Below, in pieces: positions 52,572 to 61,422 of a DNA stretch of 64,000 nucleotides (positions are counted from its first letter, which is position 1; each line of letters starts with the position of its first letter). A model generated the notes under the pieces. The model was given only the letters and a program-made list of their open reading frames with translations. It made no database searches and was not told the DNA's origin. The stretch comes from Deltaproteobacteria bacterium. GTDB taxonomy: Bacteria; Desulfobacterota; Desulfuromonadia; Geobacterales; Pseudopelobacteraceae. The position numbers and the translations under genes were made by a program. Location of the stretch: contig JAJZRX010000004.1 in NCBI GenBank assembly GCA_021850095.1, forward strand, positions 51,166 through 115,165, in the 5' to 3' direction.

Positions 52572-53549
52572 TCAGATTATCCTCACATCTCCGTTAATGA
52601 TCCGTTCAATCCGGTCGTCGTCAGAGCGCAGCAGCAGAGCACCGTCACCATCGATACCGGCAAACGTCCCGCAAGCCTGTTCGGCTCCGCCATCGCTGAC
52701 CTGGATTCGGCGGCCAGCTGCGTTGCAGCGTTTCTGCCACTCTTCGCGTACCGGGCCAAAACCCTGCAGTAAAAAGTCGCCGTACAACCTGTCAAGCTCA
52801 TTCAGAAGCAACGAAGCGAACTGCGCCCGGCCCACTTCCCGACCGGATTCCAGCAGTAGCGATGTGGCCGGGTGCCGCAAATCAGCCGGGAACTGGCCGG
52901 CAGCCATATTGACGTTGACGCCGATGCCCAGGACGATGAAATTGATCCCATCGGTCTCGGCGCTCATCTCGTTCAGCAGGCCGGCTACCTTTTTGCCGCC
53001 GATCAGAACATCGTTGGGCCACTTGATCTCGGGAACCAATGCGGTCGAACGCTCAATCGCCCGGGCCACGGCCACCGCCGAGAGAAACGTCAGCTGGGGT
53101 GCCTCGTGCGGCATGATCTTCGGACGAAGAACTACCGAGCAGTACAGATTCACACCCGGCGGCGATGACCAGACCCTGCCACGCCGCCCTTTTCCGCCGC
53201 TCTGGGCATCAGCGATGACAACCGTTCCTTCGGGAGCCCCTTCTTCGGCCCCCCGGAAAGCATCGGCATTGGTGGAGGGTGTCTGTTTCAGAAAATCAAG
53301 CCGACATCCGATCCGCACAGTATCAAGCCCGGCAACGATCTCCTGTTCGTCATACAGTTCCGGCGACGACAGCAGCTTGTAACCCCGGGAAGGAACCGCC
53401 TCGATCCGATACCCCCGCCCCCGCAGTGCGCTGATGTGCTTCCAGACGGCCGTACGGGACACGCCAAGCTCGCGACTGAAATATTCACCAGATACAAAGC
53501 CCCCCTCTTCACGGAACAACCGTAAAATATCGCTGGCTTTCTGGTGCAT
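52572..53549 (-). CDS. birA: Bifunctional biotin-protein ligase / biotin operon repressor
   Basis: 325 residues. N-terminal winged HTH (SRELGVSRTAVWKHISALRG). Ligase domain with GGKGRRGRVWSSPPG (biotinyl-AMP loop) and IKWPNDVLIGGKKVAG (catalytic Lys). C-terminal SH3-like domain. Both the DNA-binding and ligase halves are complete. 39 bp after nadC. Confidence 0.94.
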   Translation of the reverse strand: MHQKASDILRLFREEGGFVSGEYFSRELGVSRTAVWKHISALRGRGYRIEAVPSRGYKLLSSPELYDEQEIVAGLDTVRIGCRLDFLKQTPSTNADAFRGAEEGAPEGTVVIADAQSGGKGRRGRVWSSPPGVNLYCSVVLRPKIMPHEAPQLTFLSAVAVARAIERSTALVPEIKWPNDVLIGGKKVAGLLNEMSAETDGINFIVLGIGVNVNMAAGQFPADLRHPATSLLLESGREVGRAQFASLLLNELDRLYGDFLLQGFGPVREEWQKRCNAAGRRIQVSDGGAEQACGTFAGIDGDGALLLRSDDDRIERIINGDVRII

Positions 53550-53588
53550 GGAATAACCTCGGAGGTTGGCGCTAAAGTCGTGGAGCGG

Positions 53589-54413
53589 TCAGTCCAGCAG
53601 CATGGAAATATCCATCGCCCGGGGAGAATGGGTCAGGGCGCCGACAGAAATGATGTCCACGCCGGTTTCGGCAATGGCCCGTACACTTTCCAGGTTGACG
53701 CCGCCGGAAGCTTCCACCAGGGCGCGGCCGCCGATTTTCAGGACGGCGGTGCGCATCTCTTCCAGGGTCATGTTGTCAAGCATGATGATGTCAGCCCCCG
53801 CCGCCAGCGCCTCATCTACCTGGGCCAGGGTTTCGGTTTCAATTTCGATCTTCAGGGTATGGGGAATATAGGCCCGCGCACGACTGATGGCTTCGCCGAC
53901 GCCACCGGCCGCTGCGATATGATTTTCCTTGATCAAAACACCATCGTACAACCCGGTACGGTGATTGATACCGCCGCCGACCCGTACTGAATATTTTTCA
54001 ATTTCCCGCAATCCGGGGGTAGTTTTGCGCGTGTCGACGATACGGGCACGGGTGCCGGAAATCGCCGCGACAAACCGTGAGGTCAAGGTGGCGATTCCGC
54101 ACATCCTTTGCAGCAGGTTCAGGGCAACCCGCTCCCCCATCAGCAGATCGGCGGCATCGCCCTGCACAGTCGCAATGACCGTACCTTTTCCCACGCGTTG
54201 ACCGTCACTGAAGTGCGGGCTGTATTTGACCTCCGGGTTCAGCTGGCTGAATACCCGCCCGGCAATTTCAAGACCGGAAATCACCAGCTCCTCTTTTGCA
54301 ATCAGACGCGCTTCTGCCGGACGCCGTTGCGGCACGACCGCCTTGGTCGTAATATCCCCGGTGTGGATGTCTTCCTGCAGCGCCTGTTCAATCATACGGT
54401 CAATCATGAGCAT
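53589..54413 (-). CDS. nadC: Nicotinate-nucleotide pyrophosphorylase (quinolinate PRTase)
   Basis: 274 residues, standard length. Motifs EDIHTGDITTKAV, LNLLQRMCGIATLT, DTRKTTPGLREIEKYSVRVGGG (in parts DTRKTTPGLRE and YSVRVGGGINHR), IEIETETLAQVDEAL, and EASGGVNLESV. Quinolinate plus PRPP gives nicotinate mononucleotide in NAD synthesis. First gene of a nadC-birA-coaX cofactor unit. Confidence 0.95.
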   Translation of the reverse strand: MLMIDRMIEQALQEDIHTGDITTKAVVPQRRPAEARLIAKEELVISGLEIAGRVFSQLNPEVKYSPHFSDGQRVGKGTVIATVQGDAADLLMGERVALNLLQRMCGIATLTSRFVAAISGTRARIVDTRKTTPGLREIEKYSVRVGGGINHRTGLYDGVLIKENHIAAAGGVGEAISRARAYIPHTLKIEIETETLAQVDEALAAGADIIMLDNMTLEEMRTAVLKIGGRALVEASGGVNLESVRAIAETGVDIISVGALTHSPRAMDISMLLD

Positions 54414-54521
54414 ATCTGGTCACCCTGACATAAAAATAGTGACAATCTATACCACAGCGGGTTGCCCGTATCAACCGCAAAACCAGGTTTTTTGCCTCTC
54501 CGACCCGTGCGCACTTTACAA

Positions 54522-54550
54522 TTGACGATCCCCGGCTCTGCCTGTATAGT
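54522..54550 (+). promoter_or_regulatory. Sigma-70 promoter of the dodecaheme cytochrome gene
   Basis: TTGACG, 17 nt, TATAGT. Transcription would start near 54557, about 40 nt before the ATG, which has AAGGAG upstream. Confidence 0.75.
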
Positions 54551-54597
54551 AGCGCGCTTAAATATGTTATTTTATCCTGTTACAAGGAGTAGTACCT

Positions 54598-55629
54598 ATG
54601 CGGATGAAAACTTTTTTATTGGTTATTTCACTGTTCCTGATGTCAGCCGCCTGCGCCGGAGCCGCAGAAACCAAGAACATCAAGTTTTCTTTTAAAAGTG
54701 CCGATCCGGTCGTATTCAGCCATGAATACCACCTCAAGAAGTACTACAACAACTGCAAGATCTGTCATGACGCCATCTACAACCTGAAGAACAAACGGCG
54801 CTTCACCATGGCCGAAATGGAGAAGACCAAATCCTGCGGAGCCTGTCACAGCGGCATAAAAGCTTTCAGTGTTGCGACCGAAAAAGACTGCGTCCGCTGC
54901 CACAAGGGCCAACCACGCAACGTGAACTACACCATCAAGGGACTCGGTTTGGCCGTTTTCAGCCACAACACACACATTGCCAAAACCGGCGGGGCCTGTA
55001 AATCATGCCATAACGGCAAAGTCATCACCGGCAATGAAAAAGCGGTCACAATGGCCGAGATGGAAAAAGGACGCACCTGCGGCGCCTGCCATAACGGCAA
55101 AAAAGCCTTTAACGTCACCGCCAACTGCGACCGCTGCCATCAAGGCTTGAAACCCAAAGAGATTACCTTCAACCTGAAGGGCGTGGCTGCCGCCACCTTC
55201 AGCCATGCTTTCCACACCCAGGCCTACAGCTGCAAGGATTGCCACACCAAGCATTTCCCCTATAAAGCCGGCAAGGTAAAAGCAACCATGAACGACATGG
55301 TGGTGAAAGGCAAATCCTGCGGAGCCTGCCATAACGGCAAGGAGGCTTTCGCATCCTCCGGCGATTGCGACAAGTGTCACAAAGGCATGAAACAGGGCAA
55401 AATCACTTTCAAAACATCCGTCGGCCTCGCAACCTTCAGCCACGAGTTCCACACCCAGGCTTACAAGTGCACCGACTGTCATACAAAGATCTACCAGTAC
55501 AAGGCCGGCGCGGTAAAAGCCAGCATGGCCGACATGGAGAAGGGCAAGTCCTGCGGAGTATGCCACAATGAAGGCAAAGACGCCTTCTCGGTACAAGGAG
55601 ATTGCATCAAATGCCATGAAAGCATGTAA
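54598..55629 (+). CDS. Periplasmic dodecaheme c-type cytochrome (four triheme c7-like units)
   Basis: 343 residues with signal peptide (LLVISLFLMSAACAGA). Exactly 12 CxxCH motifs, in four groups of three (CKICH, CGACH, CVRCH / CKSCH, CGACH, CDRCH / CKDCH, CGACH, CDKCH / CTDCH, CGVCH, CIKCH). Each unit begins with an F-S-H-x2-H strand (VFSHEYH, VFSHNTH, TFSHAFH, TFSHEFH). This repeat architecture matches the c7-polymer cytochromes of Geobacter (GSU1996 type), proposed as periplasmic electron wires. Own promoter and terminator. Confidence 0.95.
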   Translation: MRMKTFLLVISLFLMSAACAGAAETKNIKFSFKSADPVVFSHEYHLKKYYNNCKICHDAIYNLKNKRRFTMAEMEKTKSCGACHSGIKAFSVATEKDCVRCHKGQPRNVNYTIKGLGLAVFSHNTHIAKTGGACKSCHNGKVITGNEKAVTMAEMEKGRTCGACHNGKKAFNVTANCDRCHQGLKPKEITFNLKGVAAATFSHAFHTQAYSCKDCHTKHFPYKAGKVKATMNDMVVKGKSCGACHNGKEAFASSGDCDKCHKGMKQGKITFKTSVGLATFSHEFHTQAYKCTDCHTKIYQYKAGAVKASMADMEKGKSCGVCHNEGKDAFSVQGDCIKCHESM

Positions 55630-55648
55630 CACCGCTTGATACTTCAGC

Positions 55649-55682
55649 AAAAAGGCGCCCTCCGTTCGGGGGGCGCCTTTTT
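55649..55682. terminator. Bidirectional intrinsic terminator
   Basis: AAAAAGGCGCCC, short loop, GGGGCGCCTTTTT. Lies 20 bp after the cytochrome stop and 29 bp before the GGDEF gene's 3' end on the other strand. Confidence 0.9.
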
Positions 55683-55711
55683 GTTTACGGCTCACTTTGG
55701 AAAGAAACGTT

Positions 55712-56635
55712 TCAGTCCCGCCGCTGATCAACAACATAGCGGCTGCCGGTCGATTCCTTGGCCAGCTTCTTCAATTCAGCCGCCACTTCCGCCACCTTGG
55801 CCGAATGACGCAGTTTCGGCATATCCATCGGCACAACGGCAACCGAAACCGACAAAAGTGGCACATCCTCCGGTTCGCCTTTCCGGTTTGAGCCGGTATA
55901 ATAGCCCCGTTTATTGGTCTCTTCATCAAACATATCCCGCACGATCAGGTCAAAGTGACTGATGATCGTCCGGCACACTCCTTCGGCCCTCTCATTGGGC
56001 ACGATGCAGACAAAATCATCCCCGCCGATATGACCGCAGAAACCACCGCCGGAATCCCTGACGGCATTGAACATGATCCGCGCTGTCATCCGGATAACTT
56101 CGTCGCCATGGGAAAAACCGTACTTGTCGTTATAGGGCTTGAAGTGATTGATATCAACGTAGCAGACCGAAGCCGTAGTTCCCATGACACCGTCAATGGC
56201 TCTCTGGATGGAGGTGTTGCCCGGCAGGCGTGTCAGGGGGTTATTATCGAAAACACGTTTCAGGCGGGAAAGTGACAGATTGATCCGACAGAACAGTTCG
56301 TTGTAGTTCAGCGGCAGAGTCACGAAATCATCAAGAGGGCAGTTGTCCCAGTCAACCTCACCGTCGTCGCTGACCGCAAGCAGCCCGACAATCGGGATAA
56401 CGCTGAAAAAACTGTCGCTGCGCAGCGCAGAGACGACCTTGACGGCACACTCGGCATCGTTGGCGAGATCAATGATCAGCAGATCGGGAGGATCCGAATA
56501 AAAGGCACCCAGCACCGAATCGACACAGCTCATGCTGCTGGCCTGATAGCCCTTGCTGTGCAGGCGCAACTGAATATGTGAGGTAAGCTGGGGATCGGAC
56601 GAAACGATGGAGATCCTGATCGGCTGGGACATCAC
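55712..56635 (-). CDS. Receiver-GGDEF diguanylate cyclase-like protein
   Basis: 307 residues. An N-terminal receiver-like domain (DLLIIDLANDAECAVKVV keeps an Asp, but surrounding motifs are weak) and a GGDEF domain from about 130: CYVDINHFKPYNDKYGFSHG, GGDDFVCIVP (active site GGDDF). The RxxD I-site is not at the usual place. It overlaps the HDOD gene by 4 bp. Probably makes c-di-GMP or another cyclic dinucleotide. Confidence 0.85.
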   Translation of the reverse strand: MMSQPIRISIVSSDPQLTSHIQLRLHSKGYQASSMSCVDSVLGAFYSDPPDLLIIDLANDAECAVKVVSALRSDSFFSVIPIVGLLAVSDDGEVDWDNCPLDDFVTLPLNYNELFCRINLSLSRLKRVFDNNPLTRLPGNTSIQRAIDGVMGTTASVCYVDINHFKPYNDKYGFSHGDEVIRMTARIMFNAVRDSGGGFCGHIGGDDFVCIVPNERAEGVCRTIISHFDLIVRDMFDEETNKRGYYTGSNRKGEPEDVPLLSVSVAVVPMDMPKLRHSAKVAEVAAELKKLAKESTGSRYVVDQRRD

Positions 56636-57477
56636 TCGGCCATCATTTCGAGACTGAAGTTCCTGACCTCGACCAATTTATCCTCAAGCGTATCCACCAG
56701 ATCGGCCATGATGCCCTGATCCAGCTTGAGGGTATTCCAGGCGACCTGCTGTATTTCCGGCACATAGCGGTCGCCGCTGTTGCCGAAACCGCTGGCTTTG
56801 ACCAGGACATCGGCGACGTGGACGACGGAGGTTTTAATGCGGTGATTCTGGGAACTGGCGACATCATGATGGCAAGCAATCGGCTCACTCAATTTTTCAG
56901 GCAAATACCAGCTTTTTGACAGCCAGCCGCCGATCTCGGCGTGATCGGTATCGATGACCTCCCGCTCCGCTTCCCTGATGTAGATCTGGCGTTCCCGCAC
57001 AAGTCTCAATATTTCCTGTTCCGCTTCAACGCATTTGAGACTGATGATGACCTTGCCGATATCGTGCAGAAGCGCTGCCGTGGCAATCTCCTCGCATTCG
57101 GGCAATCCCAGTTTGCGGGCCAGCAGATTGGCGGCCACGCCGACCCCCAGAGAATGTTCCCACAGGCCGATGCTGTTTTTTTCCATGATCGCGAATATGG
57201 ATGATGAGAGCGCCAGGCTTTTGACAACATTGACACCCAGCAGAATCATCGCGTTCGATATGGTGGAAACCCGGTAAAAACCGTAGGAGGGGGAGTTCGC
57301 CAGGCGTAGGATACGGGCCGAAAGCACCTGATCCGAAGCAACGATTTTGGCCATCTCCTGAACAGAAGCCTTGTCGTTTTCAGAAAGCGCATTGAGCTTA
57401 TTGATAACACCCGGCAAAGTCGGCAAAGTCCTGGTGTCCATGATTATTTTTTTCAGTTCAATCCGTTTGTCTTCCAC
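56632..57477 (-). CDS. HDOD-domain signalling protein
   Basis: About 281 residues from a GTG at 57477; a longer frame overlaps the upstream gene more. Motifs: TRTLPTLPGVINKLNALSEN, RILRLANSPSYGFYRVSTIS, LLHDIGKVIISLK (a complete HD pair with EIGGWLSKSWYLPEKL, PIACHHD). The HD residues here suggest possible phosphohydrolase function, unlike many HDOD proteins. Sits in an overlapping three-gene signalling operon. Confidence 0.85.
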   Translation of the reverse strand: MEDKRIELKKIIMDTRTLPTLPGVINKLNALSENDKASVQEMAKIVASDQVLSARILRLANSPSYGFYRVSTISNAMILLGVNVVKSLALSSSIFAIMEKNSIGLWEHSLGVGVAANLLARKLGLPECEEIATAALLHDIGKVIISLKCVEAEQEILRLVRERQIYIREAEREVIDTDHAEIGGWLSKSWYLPEKLSEPIACHHDVASSQNHRIKTSVVHVADVLVKASGFGNSGDRYVPEIQQVAWNTLKLDQGIMADLVDTLEDKLVEVRNFSLEMMAE

Positions 57478-57796
57478 CCTCGCCCCCCATGGATTTGGTA
57501 AGGTGTGCCTTGTAAATATCGTACAGCATGGCATTCAGCGGATTCTCGCGGCACTTTTCAAAACGCAGGTCCAGTTCGCCCAGCAGTTCGTCAAAAGAGC
57601 GCTGCCCCTCTTCCCAGACCGGATGCCCCTCCACATAGACTGACTGCACATCCATCTGGTCAAGACGGGTGATCAGCGCATCGGTCAGCTGGGTATCCTT
57701 GCCGCAAACCGGCATTCCGGTCGGAGAATCGCCCCTGAAAACATCCCGGGCCAGAACCATTCCCGCTTTGGCAAGCATCAAGGGTATTTTCTGCAT
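57458..57796 (-). CDS. Conserved hypothetical protein, first gene of the HDOD/GGDEF operon
   Basis: 112 residues from the ATG at 57796 (GGGAAGG upstream). MLAKAGMVLARDVFRGDSPT and GKDTQLTDALITRLDQMDVQ resemble the small N-terminal domain found ahead of HD-GYP proteins. VYVEGHPV follows. Its 3' end overlaps the HDOD gene by 20 bp. Confidence 0.7.
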   Translation of the reverse strand: MQKIPLMLAKAGMVLARDVFRGDSPTGMPVCGKDTQLTDALITRLDQMDVQSVYVEGHPVWEEGQRSFDELLGELDLRFEKCRENPLNAMLYDIYKAHLTKSMGGEGGRQTD

Positions 57797-57915
57797 ATTC
57801 GGCCTTCCCGCAACTCTATAGTGTTGATGCAGCAAATGGCGAATAATACTGATTTGGGGTCGACAAGTCAATTCAATAAGCGGACGTTTATAACATCGAT
57901 TTAATAGCAAACCGC

Positions 57916-59469
57916 TTATTTGACGGCATATCCCGAGTCAGCGGGCTCGCTTCCGAAAACCGGTTCGGAAAGCGGAGTGCGGTTTATGACGGCCAGAACC
58001 TGAACGCCTGCCCTGCCCTCCAGAGGGCAGACATTCTCGCATATTCCGCAGCCATTGCAGGTCTCATCCAGGATATGGGGTTCTTTTACGATCCGTTCGA
58101 CGCCATCGCTGCCAACAACCGTGACTTCCCGGGAACGGATCGCCTTGTCCGGAATCGGGCAATGTTCCTCACAGACGATGCAGTCGATTCTTTTCGCAAA
58201 CGGCAGGCAATGGTTCTTGTCAAAGACCGCTTTGCCGATCACCTCGCGCCGTTTTGCCTCCACCGGCAGCCGCGGAATGGCTCCGGTGGGGCAGACCTGC
58301 CCGCAGAGAGTGCAATTGTACTCGCAGTAGCCGAGGCGCGGAATCAGACACGGCGTGTAAAACCCCTCCACACCCGACTGCCAGGCCGCCGGATACAGGG
58401 CATTTTTCAGGCAGACCTTGATACATTCACCGCACCGGACGCATTTTTTCAGGAATTCATCTTCAGCACGCACCCCGGGCGGGCGCAGCAGTGTTGCCGT
58501 CATTTCCGGGGAGCGGAAGCGGGCCGGCACGGCCAACAGCAATCCGGCCGCCATGCCTCCCAGGAAAACCCTTCTTTCCGGCAGCAGCGGCCCGGCGCCT
58601 TTCAACGGCGCAGCAAGCTTGAAGGTGACCCGCCTGTCCCGGCAGTCCCGTTCGCAGTTCATGCAGACAATGCATTCACCAGCTTCCAGCCGGCCCTGTT
58701 CCGGCCGCATCGGACAGAGGTCGCGGCAGCGGCCGCAATCACCGCACACATCGACCGGCAGGCGTCTGAAGAGGGACACTTTTCCCAGCCACCCCAGAAG
58801 CGTCCCGAGCGGGCAGAGACAGCGGCACCAGGTCCTGGTTCCCAACCGTTCCAGAAAGAAGATCCCCAGCAGTAAAAAAGTCGAGAAGAACGCCAGCGGA
58901 TAGATGGCATCCCGGAAGGGGAGCAGATTGTCGCGCAGCAATCCGTACAGGGGAGCAAAGCTGTCGCGTTGTTCCCCGATCAGTCCGTACAGTTCGACCC
59001 ACCCCTCCCGTGCGGCCAGTCCCAGCAGCGGGTAGAGGAGAAACGTCAGGCCGCGCAGCAGAATCGCCAGCGGATCCAGCAAACCGACCAGATTGAGATT
59101 GAAGAGTGAGGCGAACAGCAGGGTCAGCAGCAGCCACTGTTTTAGGTTAGGCGATAACAGCCAGGGAGGCGCTGCAGCCGTTTTCCTGATCCGCAGCAGA
59201 TCCAGCAGCGTACCCAGCGGACAGATCCAGGCACAGAAGAAGCGCCCCAGCAGCAGAGTCGCCGCAACGAGCACCACAGCCGGGAGCAAAAGCCGGCTCC
59301 ACGATTTTGCGGCCAGCAGATAACCGGCCAGCACCAGCGGATCGCTGCGGAAAAAGGAGTTGACCGCAACGCTGATCTGATCATGCCCGCGGTATTCGGT
59401 CATGACGAACAGCACCAGAAAAAGCGCCAGGAACAGCAGCTGCGACATGCGTGACCAGTTCCGTTTCAA
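57916..59469 (-). CDS. Polyferredoxin with NapH/CcoG-like membrane domain
   Basis: 517 residues. TM helices at about 9-25, 40-80 and 100-145 with CAWICPLGTLLDLLRI; a second CRCLCPLGTLLGWLGK. Ferredoxin-type motifs follow: CGDCGRCRDLCPM, CIVCMNCERDC, CVRCGECIKVCLKNAL, CEYNCTLCGQVCPTGAIP, CNGCGICENVCPLEG, for at least five [4Fe-4S] clusters. Adjacent to a Tat-exported DUF362 protein (4 bp apart), so the pair probably forms one electron-transfer or periplasmic Fe-S unit. Confidence 0.85.
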   Translation of the reverse strand: MKRNWSRMSQLLFLALFLVLFVMTEYRGHDQISVAVNSFFRSDPLVLAGYLLAAKSWSRLLLPAVVLVAATLLLGRFFCAWICPLGTLLDLLRIRKTAAAPPWLLSPNLKQWLLLTLLFASLFNLNLVGLLDPLAILLRGLTFLLYPLLGLAAREGWVELYGLIGEQRDSFAPLYGLLRDNLLPFRDAIYPLAFFSTFLLLGIFFLERLGTRTWCRCLCPLGTLLGWLGKVSLFRRLPVDVCGDCGRCRDLCPMRPEQGRLEAGECIVCMNCERDCRDRRVTFKLAAPLKGAGPLLPERRVFLGGMAAGLLLAVPARFRSPEMTATLLRPPGVRAEDEFLKKCVRCGECIKVCLKNALYPAAWQSGVEGFYTPCLIPRLGYCEYNCTLCGQVCPTGAIPRLPVEAKRREVIGKAVFDKNHCLPFAKRIDCIVCEEHCPIPDKAIRSREVTVVGSDGVERIVKEPHILDETCNGCGICENVCPLEGRAGVQVLAVINRTPLSEPVFGSEPADSGYAVK

Positions 59470-59473
59470 CGTC

Positions 59474-60358
59474 CTATACCCGCACGACTTTGATCCTGTC
59501 CAGGTTCATTTCTCCCAGGCCCCGCTTGTAGGCTGCAACCGTGACCGGAATATCGCCCGGTTTCAGGCCGAACAGGGTCGTGGCAAAGGCGTCGGCAGCC
59601 ACAATGTCGGTCGAAGCGATGATCGTGTTCAGCACCCTGACATCGCCCGGATTGCCCCCCTGCGGCCCGTGGGCCGTCAGAATACGGGTCGCGTCGATAA
59701 TCGTCAGGTGACTTTTGAAATGTGCATTGACATCCGCCAGGGCGGTATCAAGATTGCGGTGCATGAATCCGCGATTGCCCCCCATGATGCCCATGATGTT
59801 TTTCAGCCCCAGAGTCAGCCGGGAAAGACCGTGATGCTTGGCAATCGGCAGATTGATGTAAACATCCGCCGCAAGCGCCTCGTCGTACAGTTCCCACTCC
59901 TTGAGGAACTGGCCGTTCAGCTGCACCTTTTTAAACCGTTCCGGTTCGATCTGCTTGCATTCAACCCGTTTGATGCCCTTGAGAGCGCGCTCTATGCCGC
60001 TGTTGGCATAGCAGCGCCGGGCATCGTTGCAGGTATAATCGAAAACCTTGACCTTTTTCGCACCGGCCGCCAGGCATTCTTCAACCACCGCCCGCACCAC
60101 CAGCGGATGGGTATTGGCGGCCAGCTCCACCGGCCGATCCCAGCCCATATTGGGCTTGACAACCACCACGTCACCGACCTTGACGAAACGCTTCATCCCG
60201 CCAACAGCGCTGATGGCCCGGCGAGTGATCGCCGGATAATCCGACCCTTCGGCCACCGCCAACAAACTCCTATCGCCGGCAGCCAGCGCCTGCCTTATAA
60301 AAAGAGGCGTCAGGGCTGCCGCAAGTGCGGCTGACCTGATAAAATCGCGTCGATCCAC
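59474..60358 (-). CDS. Tat-exported DUF362 protein
   Basis: About 294 residues from the GTG at 60358, which has AAGGGGG upstream and puts the Tat motif VDRRDFIRSAAL at the start. An ATG at 60424 is in frame but sits against a terminator T-run and lacks a ribosome site. DUF362 motifs: VVVVKPNMGWDRPVELAANT, INLPIAKHHGLSRLTLGLKN, DLKNIMGIMGGNRG (in parts). Works with the upstream polyferredoxin. Cofactor unknown. Confidence 0.8.
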   Translation of the reverse strand: MDRRDFIRSAALAAALTPLFIRQALAAGDRSLLAVAEGSDYPAITRRAISAVGGMKRFVKVGDVVVVKPNMGWDRPVELAANTHPLVVRAVVEECLAAGAKKVKVFDYTCNDARRCYANSGIERALKGIKRVECKQIEPERFKKVQLNGQFLKEWELYDEALAADVYINLPIAKHHGLSRLTLGLKNIMGIMGGNRGFMHRNLDTALADVNAHFKSHLTIIDATRILTAHGPQGGNPGDVRVLNTIIASTDIVAADAFATTLFGLKPGDIPVTVAAYKRGLGEMNLDRIKVVRV

Positions 60359-60424
60359 AGCCCACCCCCTTGCTGTTTCTGCATCTGTATGCCTGCCAGC
60401 CCGTTTTTCAGAATCGGCAGCCAT

Positions 60425-60461
60425 AAAAAAACCCCGCCTGGCTCAACAAGGACCGGCGGGG
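60425..60461 (-). terminator. Intrinsic terminator after the exported protein at 60486
   Basis: On the minus strand CCCCGCC ... GGCGGGG is followed by seven T. It ends where the alternative ATG of the DUF362 gene begins. Confidence 0.82.
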
Positions 60462-60485
60462 CTGTCCACAATCAGCATGAGCGCC

Positions 60486-61388
60486 CTATTTCAGCACAAA
60501 AGCCACCCGCGCATCAGCCATGAAGCCGCTGCCCTGGTTGGCGGTAAAAATCTGCAGGGCGGTATCGTCGCCCACCTGCAGATCGGACGGGCTGAGCGTG
60601 CCGGAAGCCTTGACCACCAGCGGGTTCTTGACGCCGCGCTTGCCCAGGGCAGCCCTGGCCTTGTCCACGCTGTTGGTGTATTCACCGCAGCCCTGCTCCA
60701 CCAGCACCTTCTGGCTGATCTTGGCCGGGTCGTACAGAACCTCTCCTTTGGCGTTGAAGATCCGGTTGATCAGGGCCGGACGGAAACTGTAGTCGGTCGC
60801 GTCGATGACCAGACCGTCGTAGGCCGCCGGCGCTGCCGGAGGAGCCAGGTCAACCGGCGGCGTGTAGGCCGGTTTGTCCAGCTCGCTCTTGATCTTGGGC
60901 TCGGAGAGGATCTTTTCATACAGTGCCGAAGCAAAACCCTTCGGCCCGTTCAGTCCGACCTTGATGATGACCAGGGCGCTGCCTTCACGCTCGTTCCAGT
61001 CCTGAACCACAACCTGGGTTCCTTTTATGAAAGCGGAGACCGCTGTTTTGATGGTGTCCGAAGCCAGTTCCGAATCCTTGACAGTTGTTTCACTGACCAC
61101 CGCCACCCCTTCCAGCAGTTCGGCCAGACGCCTCTGGGCCACCACCTTGGCGGCGGTGAAAGCGGTCAGGCGGCGCTGTGCTCCGGTGGCGCCCTTCCTG
61201 GGCAGCCCCTCGCCGCTCATCAGGATGTATTCCTGGGTGTAAGCCTGCTCTGGCGTGGATGTTATGACCGCATTATTCACGTCCAGATATTTGCGGGCTT
61301 TCTGAAACCGCTCATCGACCTCATCCCCAAAAGCAAAACCGGATATCCCCAGCAGCATGGCTACGACCAGCAATATTCTGACTTTCAT
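60486..61388 (-). CDS. Exported LPP20/FlgT-like protein
   Basis: 300 residues. Signal peptide (ILLVVAMLLGISGFAFG). The middle has AKVVAQRRLAELLEGVAVVS and VSAFIKGTQVVVQDWNEREG, typical of LPP20-like and FlgT-type domains. C-terminal part is beta-rich with ASGTLSPSDLQVGDDTAL. GGGAGG precedes the ATG. Lies downstream of an SLH-type lipoprotein, 34 bp apart, so the two may form an envelope complex. Confidence 0.72.
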   Translation of the reverse strand: MKVRILLVVAMLLGISGFAFGDEVDERFQKARKYLDVNNAVITSTPEQAYTQEYILMSGEGLPRKGATGAQRRLTAFTAAKVVAQRRLAELLEGVAVVSETTVKDSELASDTIKTAVSAFIKGTQVVVQDWNEREGSALVIIKVGLNGPKGFASALYEKILSEPKIKSELDKPAYTPPVDLAPPAAPAAYDGLVIDATDYSFRPALINRIFNAKGEVLYDPAKISQKVLVEQGCGEYTNSVDKARAALGKRGVKNPLVVKASGTLSPSDLQVGDDTALQIFTANQGSGFMADARVAFVLK

Positions 61389-61422
61389 CTTCTTTCCTCC
61401 CTGTTTGGATTTATGGGCGTTA

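Noticed and set aside
54414..54597. c-di-GMP (GEMM) riboswitch or terminator before the dodecaheme cytochrome; a GCGGGTTG...CAACCGC hairpin is present near 54456-54478
   Set aside because: The GEMM core does not fit and there is no upstream plus-strand gene to terminate; the hairpin may be chance.
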